Shown here piece by piece: positions 17,156-27,805 of a stretch of 64,000 nucleotides of DNA. Position 1 is the stretch's first letter, and every line of letters starts with the position of its first letter. The position numbers were made by a program, and so were the translations under genes. Under the pieces are notes generated by a model. The model was not told where the DNA came from, searched no databases, and worked only from the letters and a program-made list of their open reading frames with translations. The stretch spans positions 124,001 to 188,000 of the forward strand of contig CAMLJY010000002.1 in NCBI GenBank assembly GCA_946480465.1, read 5' to 3'. This DNA comes from an uncultured Burkholderiales bacterium. GTDB lineage: Bacteria; Pseudomonadota; Gammaproteobacteria; Burkholderiales; Burkholderiaceae.

Positions 17156-18754
17156 ATGACGACCTTCATCAAGGGCCTGGCGCTGCTGGTGGCGGTGAGC
17201 TGCCTGGCATGGATCTCCGTGTTGTGGCACTGGCGCACGAGCGCGCACTCGCCGACCACGAACGACCTGCTGGGCTATCTCGTGCTGCTGCCGCTGGCCG
17301 GATTCGGCTTGCTGCTGCTGTTGCGCTGGGGCTGGCGCGCGGCCGCCGAGCGGCGCGAAGCCCTGGCCTCGGCGCCCGCGGGGGCGGCTGCTGCAGCGCC
17401 GGCCCGCGCCGAACCGGCCGCGCCGCCGCCGCTGCAGCTGCTGCGCGCTGAACTGCTGTGCGGCTGCGCGGACAGCGCAATGGCCCTGCTCGATGCCGCC
17501 CAGGCCGGCAAGCCGCTGCCGGCGCTGGACGGGGAACTGCGCGGCGAAGACGGCCTGCCCGTGATGAGCGTGCGCATCGCCGAGCTGCCGCTGGACGAGG
17601 TGCGCGGCCGCCTGGAATCGCTGACGTCCAAAAAGAGCGGCGGCGCGGCCGATGCCGGCGAGCATGGATCGCTGGCGCCGTCGGCCGACTCGCCGGTTCA
17701 CTCGCCGGCCGATTCGGCGACCGATTCGGCGGCCGATTCGGCGGCCGCGGGGGCGGCCCCGCCGGTGCCGGCCGACGCCGTGCCGGCGTCCGATGGCGCC
17801 GACCCGCCGAGCCAAGCGGACCCACCCGCGCCGCCCTTGCCGGCCCACGTGCTGCGCGCGCTCGCCGCGCTGTCCGTGCCGCTGGGCAAGGTGCTGCAAG
17901 GCCTGCAGCCGTGGTGGCCGCTGTTCGAGCCGGGCCGGCAACCCGAGCGCGGCGTCGACCTGCTGCTGGCCTGGCCAGTGGCCTGGACGCCCGCCGAGCG
18001 CGCGCTGGCCGATGCCTGGGTCCGCGGCCTGCTGGCGTCGGTCTCGCTGGGGCCCATCGATCCGGCGCGCTGCCGTGTCGCCAGCATCGCGGCCGGCGGC
18101 GTCGAGCTGCTGGCGCAGGCGCAGCAGCGGCTGCGCGACCAGGCGCGCGAAGGCCGCCATCGCGCCATCGTCGTCGCCAGCACGCACAGCGACCTGGATG
18201 AGGTGGCCGTCGCCGCGCTGGAGCGCGAAGGCCGGCTGTTTTCGCCGGCCACCCATCCCAAGGGCCTGATGCCTTCCGAAGCCGCCGCGGCGCTGCTGCT
18301 CGCCCCGCACGACTGGCCGCCGGCGCCCGACGTGCCCGAGGCGCCGGTGCAACTGCAGCCGGCGGTGGTGCTGCGGCGCGACAAGTCGATCGAGGCCGCC
18401 GGCAGCGTCTCCAGCCAGACCCTGACGGAAGTCCTGGCCGGGGCCATCGGCCTCGCCAAGGTCGAAGCCGCCGCCGTGGCCAAGCTGGTGTGCGATGCCG
18501 ACCGCCACTCGCAGCGCGGCACCGAGCTGTTCGGCGCCACGCTGAAGGCGCTGCCGCAGCTGGACGCCGCCGAAGACCTGTACCTCACCGCCTCCGTTGC
18601 CGGCCATGGCAATGCCGGCGCGTTGATGGTGGTGGCGGGCGCCGCGGCGCGCGCTGCCGCCGACAAGAAGCCCTGCCTCGGTCTGGCACTGGGCGACACG
18701 CACTGGCGCCTGGCCTTGCTGGCCGTGCCGCCCACCCCGCCGTCCGCGGCCTGA
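17156..18754 (+). CDS. membrane protein with a degenerate thiolase/ketosynthase-like fold, T6SS-associated
   Basis: Encodes 532 residues. Two membrane helices lie at about 5-22 and 39-60, then come an Ala-rich linker and a Ser/Ala/Asp repeat (about 176-200). The rest reads like the thiolase/ketosynthase fold: RHRAIVVASTHSDLDE near 342, then GRLFSPATHPKGLMPSEAAA and LLLA near 360-384 (compare GxxPGEGAAAxLL of ketosynthases). Near the C-terminus are LVCDADRHSQRGTELFG, VAGHGNAGALMVVAG and CLGLALGDTHWRLALL. The usual catalytic cysteine context was not found, so an enzyme role is doubtful. Ketosynthase-like genes are known beside PAAR-like (DUF4150) genes, and here it follows PAAR by 127 bases and precedes tssM by 23. 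Confidence 0.68.
   Translation: MTTFIKGLALLVAVSCLAWISVLWHWRTSAHSPTTNDLLGYLVLLPLAGFGLLLLLRWGWRAAAERREALASAPAGAAAAAPARAEPAAPPPLQLLRAELLCGCADSAMALLDAAQAGKPLPALDGELRGEDGLPVMSVRIAELPLDEVRGRLESLTSKKSGGAADAGEHGSLAPSADSPVHSPADSATDSAADSAAAGAAPPVPADAVPASDGADPPSQADPPAPPLPAHVLRALAALSVPLGKVLQGLQPWWPLFEPGRQPERGVDLLLAWPVAWTPAERALADAWVRGLLASVSLGPIDPARCRVASIAAGGVELLAQAQQRLRDQAREGRHRAIVVASTHSDLDEVAVAALEREGRLFSPATHPKGLMPSEAAAALLLAPHDWPPAPDVPEAPVQLQPAVVLRRDKSIEAAGSVSSQTLTEVLAGAIGLAKVEAAAVAKLVCDADRHSQRGTELFGATLKALPQLDAAEDLYLTASVAGHGNAGALMVVAGAAARAAADKKPCLGLALGDTHWRLALLAVPPTPPSAA
17708..17743 (+). repeat. three tandem 12-bp units inside a coding region
   Basis: Units (G/A)CCGATTCGGCG occur at 17708, 17720 and 17732. 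They encode repeated Ala/Thr-Asp-Ser-Ala in the linker of the ketosynthase-like membrane protein. Less regular Ser/Pro/Asp units precede them from about 17680. In-frame copy-number change would only lengthen or shorten the linker. Confidence 0.8.
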
Positions 18755-18777
18755 AGGCCGCGCGTCGAGAGATCCCC

Positions 18778-21700
18778 ATGAACCGCTTCTGGAACTTCCT
18801 GTTGGACCCGCGCGTGCTGGGCTTGCTCGGCATCCTCGCGCTCGCGGCCTTCCTCTTCATCGGCGCACGCGAACTGCAGCTGGCGTTGATCTACGCCGGT
18901 AGCGCGCTGGTCGCGGTGCTGCTGCTGTTCGGCATCGTCTGGCTGGTGCGCAAGATCCGGGCGGTGCGGGCCGCCAGGCGGCTCGAGGCCGCGATCGAGG
19001 ACGACGCCGAGCAGGCCACGCTGACGATCCGCGCCGCCGACCGTGCCCCGGCCGAGGCGGTGCGCGACCGCCTGCTGACGGCCGTCAAGACCATCCGCAG
19101 CTCGCGCCTGGGCCAGCTGACCGGCGCTGCCGCGCTGTACGAGCTGCCCTGGTACGTGGTGATCGGCAACCCGGCGGCCGGCAAGAGCAGCGCCATCATC
19201 AAGTCGGGCCTGAACTTCCCGCTCGCGGCCGACGGCAGCAAGCTCGAATCGGCCGTCGTGCAAGGCATCGGCGGCACGCGCAACTGCGACTGGTTCATGA
19301 CCAGCGAGGGCATCCTGCTCGACACCGCCGGCCGCTACTCCGTGCACGAGGAAGACCATGCCGAATGGCTCGGCTTCCTGGGCCTCCTGAAGAAGCACCG
19401 GCCGCTGGCGCCGATCAACGGCGTCCTGGTGGCGGTCAGCGTCGCCGAGCTGATGCAGGGCAAGCCCGAGGCCGCGATCCAGCTGGCCAAGCGCCTGCGC
19501 CAGCGCGTGCAGGAGCTGACCGAGAAGCTCGAGGTCTTCGCGCCGCTGTACCTGGTCTTCACGAAGACCGACCTGATCGCCGGCTTCGCCGAGTTCTTCG
19601 AGGACTTCGACCGCGCCGAGCGCGACCGCATCTGGGGCGCCACGCTGCCTTTCGAGGCCGAGAAGTCGGCGCTGGGCAACGGCCCGGTGCGGGTGGACGC
19701 GGTGGCCGCCTTCGATCGCCACTTCGACGAGCTGCGCGACGGGCTGAAGGAGATCGCGGTGGCGCGCATGTCGCTGCAGCGCGGCCAGGCGCTGCCCACC
19801 GGCCTGCTCACCTTCCCGCTCGAATTCGCCGCCGCCAAGCCGGCGCTGCGCGCCTTCATCGCGACGCTGTTCGAGGAGAACCCGTACCAGTTCCGCCCGG
19901 TGTTCCGCGGCTTCTACTTCACCAGCGCGGTGCAGGAAGGTTCGGCCAACAGCCGGGCCAGCGAAGAGGTGGCGCGGCAGTTCGCGCTCGGCGCCCGACG
20001 CGAGCGCACCACGGCCCGCGTGGTCGCCGCCAACGGCTTCTTCCTGAAGGACCTGTTCCAGCGCGTCATCTTTGCTGACAAGCAATTGGTGCGGCAGTAC
20101 GCCAGCCGCACCAAGCAGCGCCTGCGCTTCGCCGCCTTCGCGGCCGGTGTGTCGGTGCTGGCGCTGGCGCTGGCCGGCTGGAGCTGGACCTACCTGGGCA
20201 ACCGCCAGCTGATGCAGGACGTGCAGGCGGATCTCGCCAAGGCGGCGCGCCTGCAGGCGGAACGGGTCGACCTGGGCGCGCGCATGGAAGCGCTGGAGGT
20301 GCTGCAGTACCGCATCGAGCAGCTCGCCGCCTGGCGGCAGCGCCGGCCTTGGGGGCTGGGTCTGGGCCTGTACCAGGGCGACGTCATCGAGGCCAAGCTG
20401 CGCCAGGAGTACTACGCCGGCCTGAAGCAGGTGATGCTGCAGCCGGTGGCGAAGTCGATCGAGGGCTACCTGGGCGAGGTGAACACCCATGCCGCGCAGC
20501 TGCAGCCGCTGACCCGTCCGCCCGAGTCCGGCGCGCCCGGCCTCGCGACGACGACGCGGCTGGTGGCCAACGGCCAGACGCTGGTGCAGCCGGTGGCCAC
20601 CGGTTCCGGCTTCGTTCCCTTCTCCAGCCAGCCCGGCAGCGCCCCGCCGCTGCACCCGGTGGCGGTGGCATCGGCTGGTGCGGCGCCGGCGCCAGCGCCG
20701 GCTCAGCCGGTCGTGGCCGCGCCGGTGTCGCGTTATGCCGATGCGTCGCCGACGGATGTCGAGGACGCCTACAACGCGCTGAAGACCTACCTGATGCTGG
20801 CCGAGCGGCAGCGCATGGAGCCCAGCCACCTGAAGGACCAGATCGCACGCTTCTGGCGCAGCTGGCTCGAGACGCAGCGCGGCAGCATGCCGGCCGAGCA
20901 GATGAAGCGCCGCGCCGAGGGAATGATCAGCTTCGCGATGGCGCAGCTGCAGGACCCGGCCTTCCCGACGCTGGACAACAACTTCACGCTGGTCGACAAC
21001 ACCCGCACCCAGCTCAAGCGCGTGATGCGCGGCATGCCGGCGCGCGAGCGCGTTTACGCCGAGGTCAAGGCCCGCGCCTCCACCCGCTTCGCGCAGGTCA
21101 CGGTCGCCAACATCGTCGGCGAGGCGGGCCGGGGCACCATCGCCGGCAGCGCGGTGGTGGCCGGCACCTTCACGCGCGAGGCCTGGGACGGCTACATCGA
21201 GAAGGCCTTCAAGGACGCCGCGCAGGGCGAGCTGCAGAGCACCGACTGGGTGCTGCAGACGGCCGCCCGCGACGACCTGACGCTGGAAGGCAGCCCCGAC
21301 CAGATCCGCAAGGCGCTGACCGAGCTGTACAAGGCCGAGTACGTGCGCGAGTGGCAGCGCTTCGTCCAGGGCATCGCGGTGGCCGAGTTCGACAGCTTCG
21401 CCGCCGCCGTTCAGCACATGAACAAGCTGGGCGACGCCGGCGAGTCGCCGATCAAGAAGGTGCTGACGACGCTGAACGACCAGACCTCGTGGGACAACCC
21501 GACGATGTTCAACGCCCGTGTCGCCAAGGTGCAGAACGGCGTCATCGAGTGGTTCAAGACCAGCATCCTGCGGCAGGCCCCATCGCGGGTGGAGGTCAAG
21601 GTCGACGTCAGCGGCACCGGCGAGGCGGTGCCGATGGGCCCGATCGGCCGCGAGTTCGCGGCGCTGCACAAGCTGATGGCCCCGCGTGACGGCGCGGCTC

Positions 21701-22782
21701 CGCTGTTCAACGACTACCTGAAGGCGCTGGGCGCCATCCGCACCCGCTTCAACCAGATGGCCGCGCAGGGCGATCCCGGCCCGGCGGCGCGCAAGCTGAT
21801 GGCCTCGACGCTGGAGGGGGGGCAGTCCGAGCTGGTGGATGCGGTGCGCCTGGTCGAGGAGCAGATGCTCGCCGGCATGACGGACAGCGCCCGCGCCTCG
21901 CTGCGCCCGCTGCTGCTGCGGCCGCTGATGCAGAGCTTCTCGGTGCTGGTGGTGCCGGCCGAAACCGAGCTGAACCGCGCCTGGGTGGCGCAGGTGCACG
22001 AGCCTTTCCAGCGCGGCCTGGCCAGCAAGTACCCCTTCGACGCCAACTCCAACCTGGAGGCGGTGCCCCAGGAGATCGCCAAGGTCTTCGGGCCGAACGG
22101 GGCGGTCGCCAGGTTCGCCGACGAGGCGCTGGGCCCGCTTGTGGTGCGCCGCGGCGACAGCATCGCCCCGCGCACCTGGCTGGACATGAGCGTGCGGCTG
22201 CGGCCGGAGTTCACCGCGCAGTTCGCCACCTGGGTCGCTTCGCTCGACGGCGCCGCCGGCGGCGCGGGGGCCGCCGCCGCCGCGGCACCGGCGGCCGCGC
22301 AGACCAGCTTCCAGATCCTGCCGCACGGCGCGCCGGGCCTGGCCGAGTACACGGTCGAAATCGACGGGCAGGTGCTGCGCTACCGCAATGGCGCAGCGGT
22401 GTGGACGCCCTTCGTCTGGCCCAACCCGGCAGGGCAGCCGGGGGCGCGCATCACCGGCGTCACGGTGGACGGGCGCAGCATCGAGCTGCTGAACGTGCCG
22501 GGCCGCTTCGGCCTGCAGCGCATGTTCGAGACCGCCGAGCGCCGCAGGCTCGCCGACGGCAGCAACGAACTGAGCTGGGCCCAGGGCCCGCATGCGGTGA
22601 CGATCCAGTTGCGCGTCATCAGCCAGCCCGGTCCTGCCGCCGCCGCGGCGGCGGCCCCGGCCGGTGGCACCGGCCTGCGCGGCCTGCGCCTGCCGGCGGT
22701 GGTGGCCGGGTCGGACGAAACCGTCGCCGCCGGGCCGGCGGCGGCCACCGCGGCCAACGCCAGCCGGGGAGCGGTGCGATGA
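18778..22782 (+). CDS. tssM: T6SS inner-membrane complex protein TssM (IcmF)
   Basis: TssM spans the inner membrane and periplasm and joins TssL and TssJ in the membrane complex. The 1334-residue product has two N-terminal helices (about 14-30 and 37-58), a cytoplasmic NTPase-like domain with Walker A GNPAAGKSS near 130-138 and LLDTAGRYSVHEED near 181, and a third helix near 449-470. A large periplasmic part follows, with an Ala/Pro-rich insert near 620-650. The C-terminal beta domain (FVWPNPAGQPGARIT near 1215) is typical. It overlaps tagF by 4 bases. Confidence 0.97.
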   Translation: MNRFWNFLLDPRVLGLLGILALAAFLFIGARELQLALIYAGSALVAVLLLFGIVWLVRKIRAVRAARRLEAAIEDDAEQATLTIRAADRAPAEAVRDRLLTAVKTIRSSRLGQLTGAAALYELPWYVVIGNPAAGKSSAIIKSGLNFPLAADGSKLESAVVQGIGGTRNCDWFMTSEGILLDTAGRYSVHEEDHAEWLGFLGLLKKHRPLAPINGVLVAVSVAELMQGKPEAAIQLAKRLRQRVQELTEKLEVFAPLYLVFTKTDLIAGFAEFFEDFDRAERDRIWGATLPFEAEKSALGNGPVRVDAVAAFDRHFDELRDGLKEIAVARMSLQRGQALPTGLLTFPLEFAAAKPALRAFIATLFEENPYQFRPVFRGFYFTSAVQEGSANSRASEEVARQFALGARRERTTARVVAANGFFLKDLFQRVIFADKQLVRQYASRTKQRLRFAAFAAGVSVLALALAGWSWTYLGNRQLMQDVQADLAKAARLQAERVDLGARMEALEVLQYRIEQLAAWRQRRPWGLGLGLYQGDVIEAKLRQEYYAGLKQVMLQPVAKSIEGYLGEVNTHAAQLQPLTRPPESGAPGLATTTRLVANGQTLVQPVATGSGFVPFSSQPGSAPPLHPVAVASAGAAPAPAPAQPVVAAPVSRYADASPTDVEDAYNALKTYLMLAERQRMEPSHLKDQIARFWRSWLETQRGSMPAEQMKRRAEGMISFAMAQLQDPAFPTLDNNFTLVDNTRTQLKRVMRGMPARERVYAEVKARASTRFAQVTVANIVGEAGRGTIAGSAVVAGTFTREAWDGYIEKAFKDAAQGELQSTDWVLQTAARDDLTLEGSPDQIRKALTELYKAEYVREWQRFVQGIAVAEFDSFAAAVQHMNKLGDAGESPIKKVLTTLNDQTSWDNPTMFNARVAKVQNGVIEWFKTSILRQAPSRVEVKVDVSGTGEAVPMGPIGREFAALHKLMAPRDGAAPLFNDYLKALGAIRTRFNQMAAQGDPGPAARKLMASTLEGGQSELVDAVRLVEEQMLAGMTDSARASLRPLLLRPLMQSFSVLVVPAETELNRAWVAQVHEPFQRGLASKYPFDANSNLEAVPQEIAKVFGPNGAVARFADEALGPLVVRRGDSIAPRTWLDMSVRLRPEFTAQFATWVASLDGAAGGAGAAAAAAPAAAQTSFQILPHGAPGLAEYTVEIDGQVLRYRNGAAVWTPFVWPNPAGQPGARITGVTVDGRSIELLNVPGRFGLQRMFETAERRRLADGSNELSWAQGPHAVTIQLRVISQPGPAAAAAAAPAGGTGLRGLRLPAVVAGSDETVAAGPAAATAANASRGAVR

Positions 22783-23768
22783 GCCGCACGACACCGGTGG
22801 AAGTCGTCTACTTCGGCAAGCTGCCCTCGCGCGGCGACTTCGTGCGCAACGGCGATGCCGACGGGCTGACGCGCCGGCTCGACCAGTGGCTGACGCAGGG
22901 CCTGGAACTGATGGCCCGCGATGCGCGCTGGAAGGAGGTCTACGACCAGGCCGGCGGCTTCAGCTTCGCCTTCCTCGGCGTGCGGCAGCGCGCGCTGGTG
23001 GCCGGGCACCTGCTGGCCAGCACCGATGCCTCGGGGCGGCGCTTTCCCTTCGTCGCGGTGGGCCGGCTGGCGGTCGATTCGCCGCTGGCCTTCATGCAGC
23101 GCGCACCGATGGCGCTGGCGGGCCTGTGGCGCGACCTGGCGCAGCGGGCCGAGGCCGCGCATGCCGCCGATGATGCGGTGCCGGTGCTGAACCAGCTGAA
23201 CCAGTGGCGCGCCCAGGTCGAGACCGATCCGGCCGCCTTCGAGGCCGGCTACCGCGATTTCCTCGAGCTGCAGACCATCGGCTCCCTGCAGGCGCTGCTG
23301 CAGCAGGCCGAGCCCGGCACCGACCTGCGCCGCACCCTGCTCGCGCTGGGCCTGCTGCTGCAGCCGGTGCCCGCCAGCGGCGCGAACCGGCTGGAGAAGG
23401 GCCTGCGCCTGCCGCTGCCGGCGGACCCCGCGCTGCAGGCCTATGCCGCCACCTGGTGGCTCGACCTGGTCGGCCGCTTCCTCGCGCGCGGCGACTTCGA
23501 GGTCGGCGTCTTCCTGCCGCGCGGCAACGGCGCCGCGCCGCCCAGCCTGGCGGTCGGCTTCTCCGGCGATGCCCCCAGCCTGCTGCATGCGGCGCTGGAC
23601 CGCGCGGCGGCGGAGGACCAATTCGTCGACCTCTTCGCGCCCGAGTGGGTCGACGAGCCGGCCGAGCAGGACTACGCGGTGCGCAAGCTGGGCAGCTACC
23701 TGCAGCAGCCGCCGCTGTCGCTGGCGCAGGCCCGCGCCACGTTCAACGAAGCTTTCCTGGGGGAATGA
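22779..23768 (+). CDS. tagF: T6SS-associated protein TagF
   Basis: TagF proteins (DUF2094) are cytoplasmic repressors of T6SS firing, known from the threonine phosphorylation pathway of Pseudomonas. The start is fixed by the ATGA overlap with tssM, giving 329 residues. The N-terminal TagF domain shows VVYFGKLPSRGDFVRNG (about 9-25), LDQWLTQGL near 33 and RRFPFVAVGRLAV near 87. The C-terminal part contains the ATWWLDLVGRFLARGDFEVG strand-helix segment. No ppkA, pppA or fha gene is visible here. Confidence 0.93.
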   Translation: MSRTTPVEVVYFGKLPSRGDFVRNGDADGLTRRLDQWLTQGLELMARDARWKEVYDQAGGFSFAFLGVRQRALVAGHLLASTDASGRRFPFVAVGRLAVDSPLAFMQRAPMALAGLWRDLAQRAEAAHAADDAVPVLNQLNQWRAQVETDPAAFEAGYRDFLELQTIGSLQALLQQAEPGTDLRRTLLALGLLLQPVPASGANRLEKGLRLPLPADPALQAYAATWWLDLVGRFLARGDFEVGVFLPRGNGAAPPSLAVGFSGDAPSLLHAALDRAAAEDQFVDLFAPEWVDEPAEQDYAVRKLGSYLQQPPLSLAQARATFNEAFLGE

Positions 23769-24625
23769 CCATGCGCGCAACCGACACGCTGCGCCACCGT
23801 GGCGCCTGCACCCGTGGCGTCTGGATCCGCCGCGGCCGTGGCGCGATCGCCGCCGCCTGCGGCCTCGCCTTCATCGCGGCCGGTGCGCAGACGCCGGTCA
23901 CCGCGCCAGCGGCCACCGCGCCGGCCGCGGCGCAGAAGGTCGTCGTCTCCGGCACCGTGCCCGACGAGGCCACCCGCATCGGCATCCTCACCCGTGTGCG
24001 CGAGCTGTATGGCGCCGAGCGGGTCGTCGACCAGCTCGGCGTCGGCCCGCTGGGCGCGCCGCCGCGCTGGAACGAGCAGGTGCAGAAGCTGCTCACCGCC
24101 GACCTCAAGCGCGTGTCGCAGGGCCAGTTGCGCATCGAAGGCAACGTGGTCGAGATTGCCGGGGCAGTGGACAGCGCGCAGACGCAGGCGCAGATCGTGC
24201 GGGGCCTCGCGACCCGGCTCGACAACCCCACCTACACGGTGCGCGACGCGCTGCGCGTGGGCGGCGGCGGCCAGCAGGCGCTGGACGCGGTGATGGCCAA
24301 CCGCATCGTCGAGTTCGAGACCGGCAACGCGACGCTGACCGCCGAAGGCCAGCGCCTGCTCGACGATCTGCTGCCCGTGCTGCGCACGCTGCAGGGCCGG
24401 CGCTTCGAGATCGTCGGCCACACCGATTCCGAGGGCGGCCGGGCGCAGAACATGGTGCTGTCGGCCGCCCGTGCCGAGACCGTCAAGGCCTACCTGGTGC
24501 AGCGCGGCATTCCCGCCGCGTCGCTCAGCACCAGCGGCCTGGGGCCGGACCGCCCGGTCGCCGACAACGCGACCGCCGAAGGCCGCGCCCGCAACCGCCG
24601 CATCGAGTTCCGCGTGCTGGCGTGA
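23765..24625 (+). CDS. OmpA-domain peptidoglycan-binding protein with a BON-like region, T6SS-associated
   Basis: Encodes 286 residues that probably anchor the T6SS membrane complex to peptidoglycan, as the OmpA domain of TssL or TagL does in other systems. A signal peptide or short anchor is at about 27-42. A BON-like region (about 48-160) contains VVVSGTVPDEA and LRIEGNVVEIAGAVDS. The OmpA C-terminal domain (about 170-286) contains VEFETGNATLTAEG, FEIVGHTDSEGG, LSAARAETVKAYLVQRGI and RARNRRIEFRV. Two ATGs (23765, 23771) are possible; the first overlaps the tagF stop. It ends the tssM-tagF-ompA unit. Confidence 0.9.
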   Translation: MTMRATDTLRHRGACTRGVWIRRGRGAIAAACGLAFIAAGAQTPVTAPAATAPAAAQKVVVSGTVPDEATRIGILTRVRELYGAERVVDQLGVGPLGAPPRWNEQVQKLLTADLKRVSQGQLRIEGNVVEIAGAVDSAQTQAQIVRGLATRLDNPTYTVRDALRVGGGGQQALDAVMANRIVEFETGNATLTAEGQRLLDDLLPVLRTLQGRRFEIVGHTDSEGGRAQNMVLSAARAETVKAYLVQRGIPAASLSTSGLGPDRPVADNATAEGRARNRRIEFRVLA

Positions 24626-24792
24626 GCATGGGGCACCGCCCGGGTGCCGGACGCCTGGCCGCGGCCCCGTGATGCCTGGCGCCTGAACGGCGCGGCCGCG
24701 CCGCGCGGCGGGCGGGGCGCGCCGCCACCGGTCGGCCCCCGAGCCGGCCTGGCAGCGAGCCCGCCCTTGGCCCGGCAGCCTGCCGGGGCGGC

Positions 24793-25695
24793 TCAGTTCG
24801 ACTTCGGCGGCTCGACGCCGAGCAGTTCTTCCAGGTGAGCCAGCGAGCCGCCGTCCTTGACGACGGTGCGCAGCCAGCTGTGCAGGTCCATCGCGCCCCA
24901 CTTCGCGGCCTTGTCGGCCAGGTAGGCCACCGGGCTGTGGGGTTCGGTGCGGCGGAAGAACTCGGCCACCTGGCGCAGCTGCTGCAGCGCCTGCGCGCGC
25001 GTCTGCAGCGGGCCGCCCGGGGCCGCGGGCGCCGCGCCGCCGGCCACCGCCACGGCGGTGGCGCCAGGGTCCTGCTCCAGCGACAGGATGTCGCTGGCCT
25101 CGGCCGGCAGGTCCGCCACCAGCGCCTTCAAGGCCTCGCGCGCCGGCACGAAGCTGGGGCCTTCGGCGCCGAGCCGGGGGTCGACCGCTGCCTGCAGCCG
25201 GGCCAGCGCCTCCAGTGCCGCCTGGGCGTCGGGCTGGCGCGGCGGCACCACCGGCGCATGCCGGGCCAGGCCGACCAGCGCCACCACCCGCGCCAGCAGC
25301 CAGCGCAGGCTGCCGATGCGCTGCTCGTGGTCCGTGCCCTCGGGCTGCGGATGCACGTGGTCCCAGTGCTGGTCCACCAGCCGCGTGCACAGCACCAGCC
25401 CGTCGGCCAGGCCGGCCAGGCCGTGCTGCTGGTACCAGCCGTCGGCCAGCCAGCCGGCCAGCCGCAGGTCCTTGCTGCGGGTCTTCAGCAGCCGCTCGCA
25501 GAGCGTGCTCAGCGCCGGCCAGTCGGCGACCTTCGGCTCCTTGCCCTTCTCCTTCCAGTCGCCCAGCGGCAGGCTGGGGTCGTCTTCGCGCCGCAGCTCG
25601 GCGATCTCGTCGAACTCGGCGCTGAAGGACAGGTCTTCGCCGCAGGGTGCGCCTTCGGCGATCGGTTCGAGCAGCTCGTCGATGGGCATCGGCAT
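24793..25695 (-). CDS. tssA: T6SS assembly cap protein TssA
   Basis: TssA starts baseplate and tail polymerisation. The 300-residue product has the ImpA N-terminal signature: a MPIDELLEPI start, GAPCGEDLSFSAEFDEI (about 15-31) and the DWPALSTLCERLLKTRSKDLRLAGWL region (kept here as positions about 58-83). A variable C-terminal part ends near LRTVVKDGGSLAHLEELLGV. The ATG at 25695 is preceded in frame by a GTG at 25698; neither has a clear ribosome site. It converges on the tssM operon, so it is transcribed independently of the rest of the locus. Confidence 0.93.
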   Translation of the reverse strand: MPMPIDELLEPIAEGAPCGEDLSFSAEFDEIAELRREDDPSLPLGDWKEKGKEPKVADWPALSTLCERLLKTRSKDLRLAGWLADGWYQQHGLAGLADGLVLCTRLVDQHWDHVHPQPEGTDHEQRIGSLRWLLARVVALVGLARHAPVVPPRQPDAQAALEALARLQAAVDPRLGAEGPSFVPAREALKALVADLPAEASDILSLEQDPGATAVAVAGGAAPAAPGGPLQTRAQALQQLRQVAEFFRRTEPHSPVAYLADKAAKWGAMDLHSWLRTVVKDGGSLAHLEELLGVEPPKSN

Positions 25696-25889
25696 CACGC
25701 GGTCCGGGGAAAAGGAGGCTGCGGATTCTGCCGGGCCGCCCCGGCTGCATCAGGGCCGCGCAAACAACCCGTTACCGGACATCCCACGTCCTGGGGGGCG
25801 CCGCGCCCGCGCGGCCGGGCGCCGGGACAGGCGCTCCGCGCTCACCCGCGCGGCAGGTGGGCCGGCGCGGCGAGAGTCGACCGCTGCCG

Positions 25890-26812
<923 letters not shown>

Positions 26813-26816
<4 letters not shown>

Positions 26817-27805
26817 CGGGCGGGGCTTTCGGTTCGGCAGAGGCGGCGCTGCAGCGCGCGCACCGCGCGTTCGCTCAGGCCGGGGTGGTTGGTCTCGGGG
26901 TGGGCCAGCGTCAGCGCGGCGCAGCCGAGCGCGAAATCGGCGGCGCGCTCCGGCGGCCAGCCGGCCAGCGTGGCGTGGATCAGGCCGGCCATCAGTGCGT
27001 CGCCCGCGCCGGTGGTGTTGGCGATGGCGACCGGCCACGGTGGCCGCTCCGTTTGCACGTCAGCCAGCGCGAGGCGCAGTCCGCCGCCACCCAGGCTCAG
27101 CGCGACGTGCCCGACGCCGGCCGCCCGCAGCCGGGCCACGAAGCGGCGCCGCGCTTCGGCCCGGTGCAGGGCCGGTGCGCCCAGGGCCGCGGCCTCGGCG
27201 CGGTTCAGCTTCAGCAGGTGCAGCCGGTGCAGCCAGGGCCGAAGGCGCGCTGCCTTGGTCGCGGAGACGGCATCGGCAAAGACGGGCGCCGGCAGGTCCT
27301 GCGCGAAGAGCCACGCGAGCGCGTCCTCGGTCAGGTTGGCATCGACGACGATGGCCGCGGCGGTGCGCAGCCGCCCCCCTTCGCGCGCCAGCCGCGCGGG
27401 CGTCAGTGCGTCCAGCACCGCCATGTCGTTCACCGCCTGCAGCAGCCCGCCGTCAGGCCCGTGCAGCGACAGGTAGTGCGCGGTCGCCGCGCCGTCCACC
27501 GCGATGCAGCCGCGCACGTCGACGCCCGCGTGTGCGGTCGCCGCGCGCAGCCAGCGCCCCGCCGCATCGCGGCCGAGTGCGCTGACCAGCCGCACCGGAT
27601 GCCCCAGGCGGGCCAGGTTCTCGGCGATGTTGCGCGCGACGCCGCCGGCGGACCGGTGCACCTGGCCCGGGGTCGAGTCGCCCCGGCGCGCCGGCATCGC
27701 GGCACGGCCGGAGACGTCGACGTTGCAGCCGCCGATGACGATCACCGGCCCGGCCGCTGCCGCCGGCGGTGCGGCGGGCCGGGGCAGGGGCTGTCGCGCG
27801 GGCAT
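26813..27805 (-). CDS. psuK: PfkB-family kinase, pseudouridine kinase PsuK
   Basis: PsuK phosphorylates pseudouridine to the 5'-phosphate for PsuG. The 330 residues show the PfkB sugar-kinase fold: [13 protein letters not shown] near 21, the [15 protein letters not shown] loop near 54, and the C-terminal signature [13 protein letters not shown] near 260-272 with the catalytic Asp in GAGD. Overlap with psuG makes pseudouridine the likely substrate; kinase specificity alone cannot be read from the sequence. A Pro/Ala-rich N-terminus suggests that the true start could be a few codons later. Confidence 0.92.

Noticed and set aside
17698..22794. Very long open frame (about 1700 codons) on the minus strand opposite tssM
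   Set aside because: It is the reverse-complement shadow of tssM and its neighbours at high G+C. The plus strand carries clear TssM motifs, while the minus frame has low-complexity Gln/Arg/His-rich content and no domain.
22779..25695. A vgrG, tssJ, tssK or tssL gene near the end of the T6SS cluster
   Set aside because: The frames here are TagF, an OmpA/BON protein without the TssL DotU domain, and TssA; none of the missing genes was found anywhere in the window.
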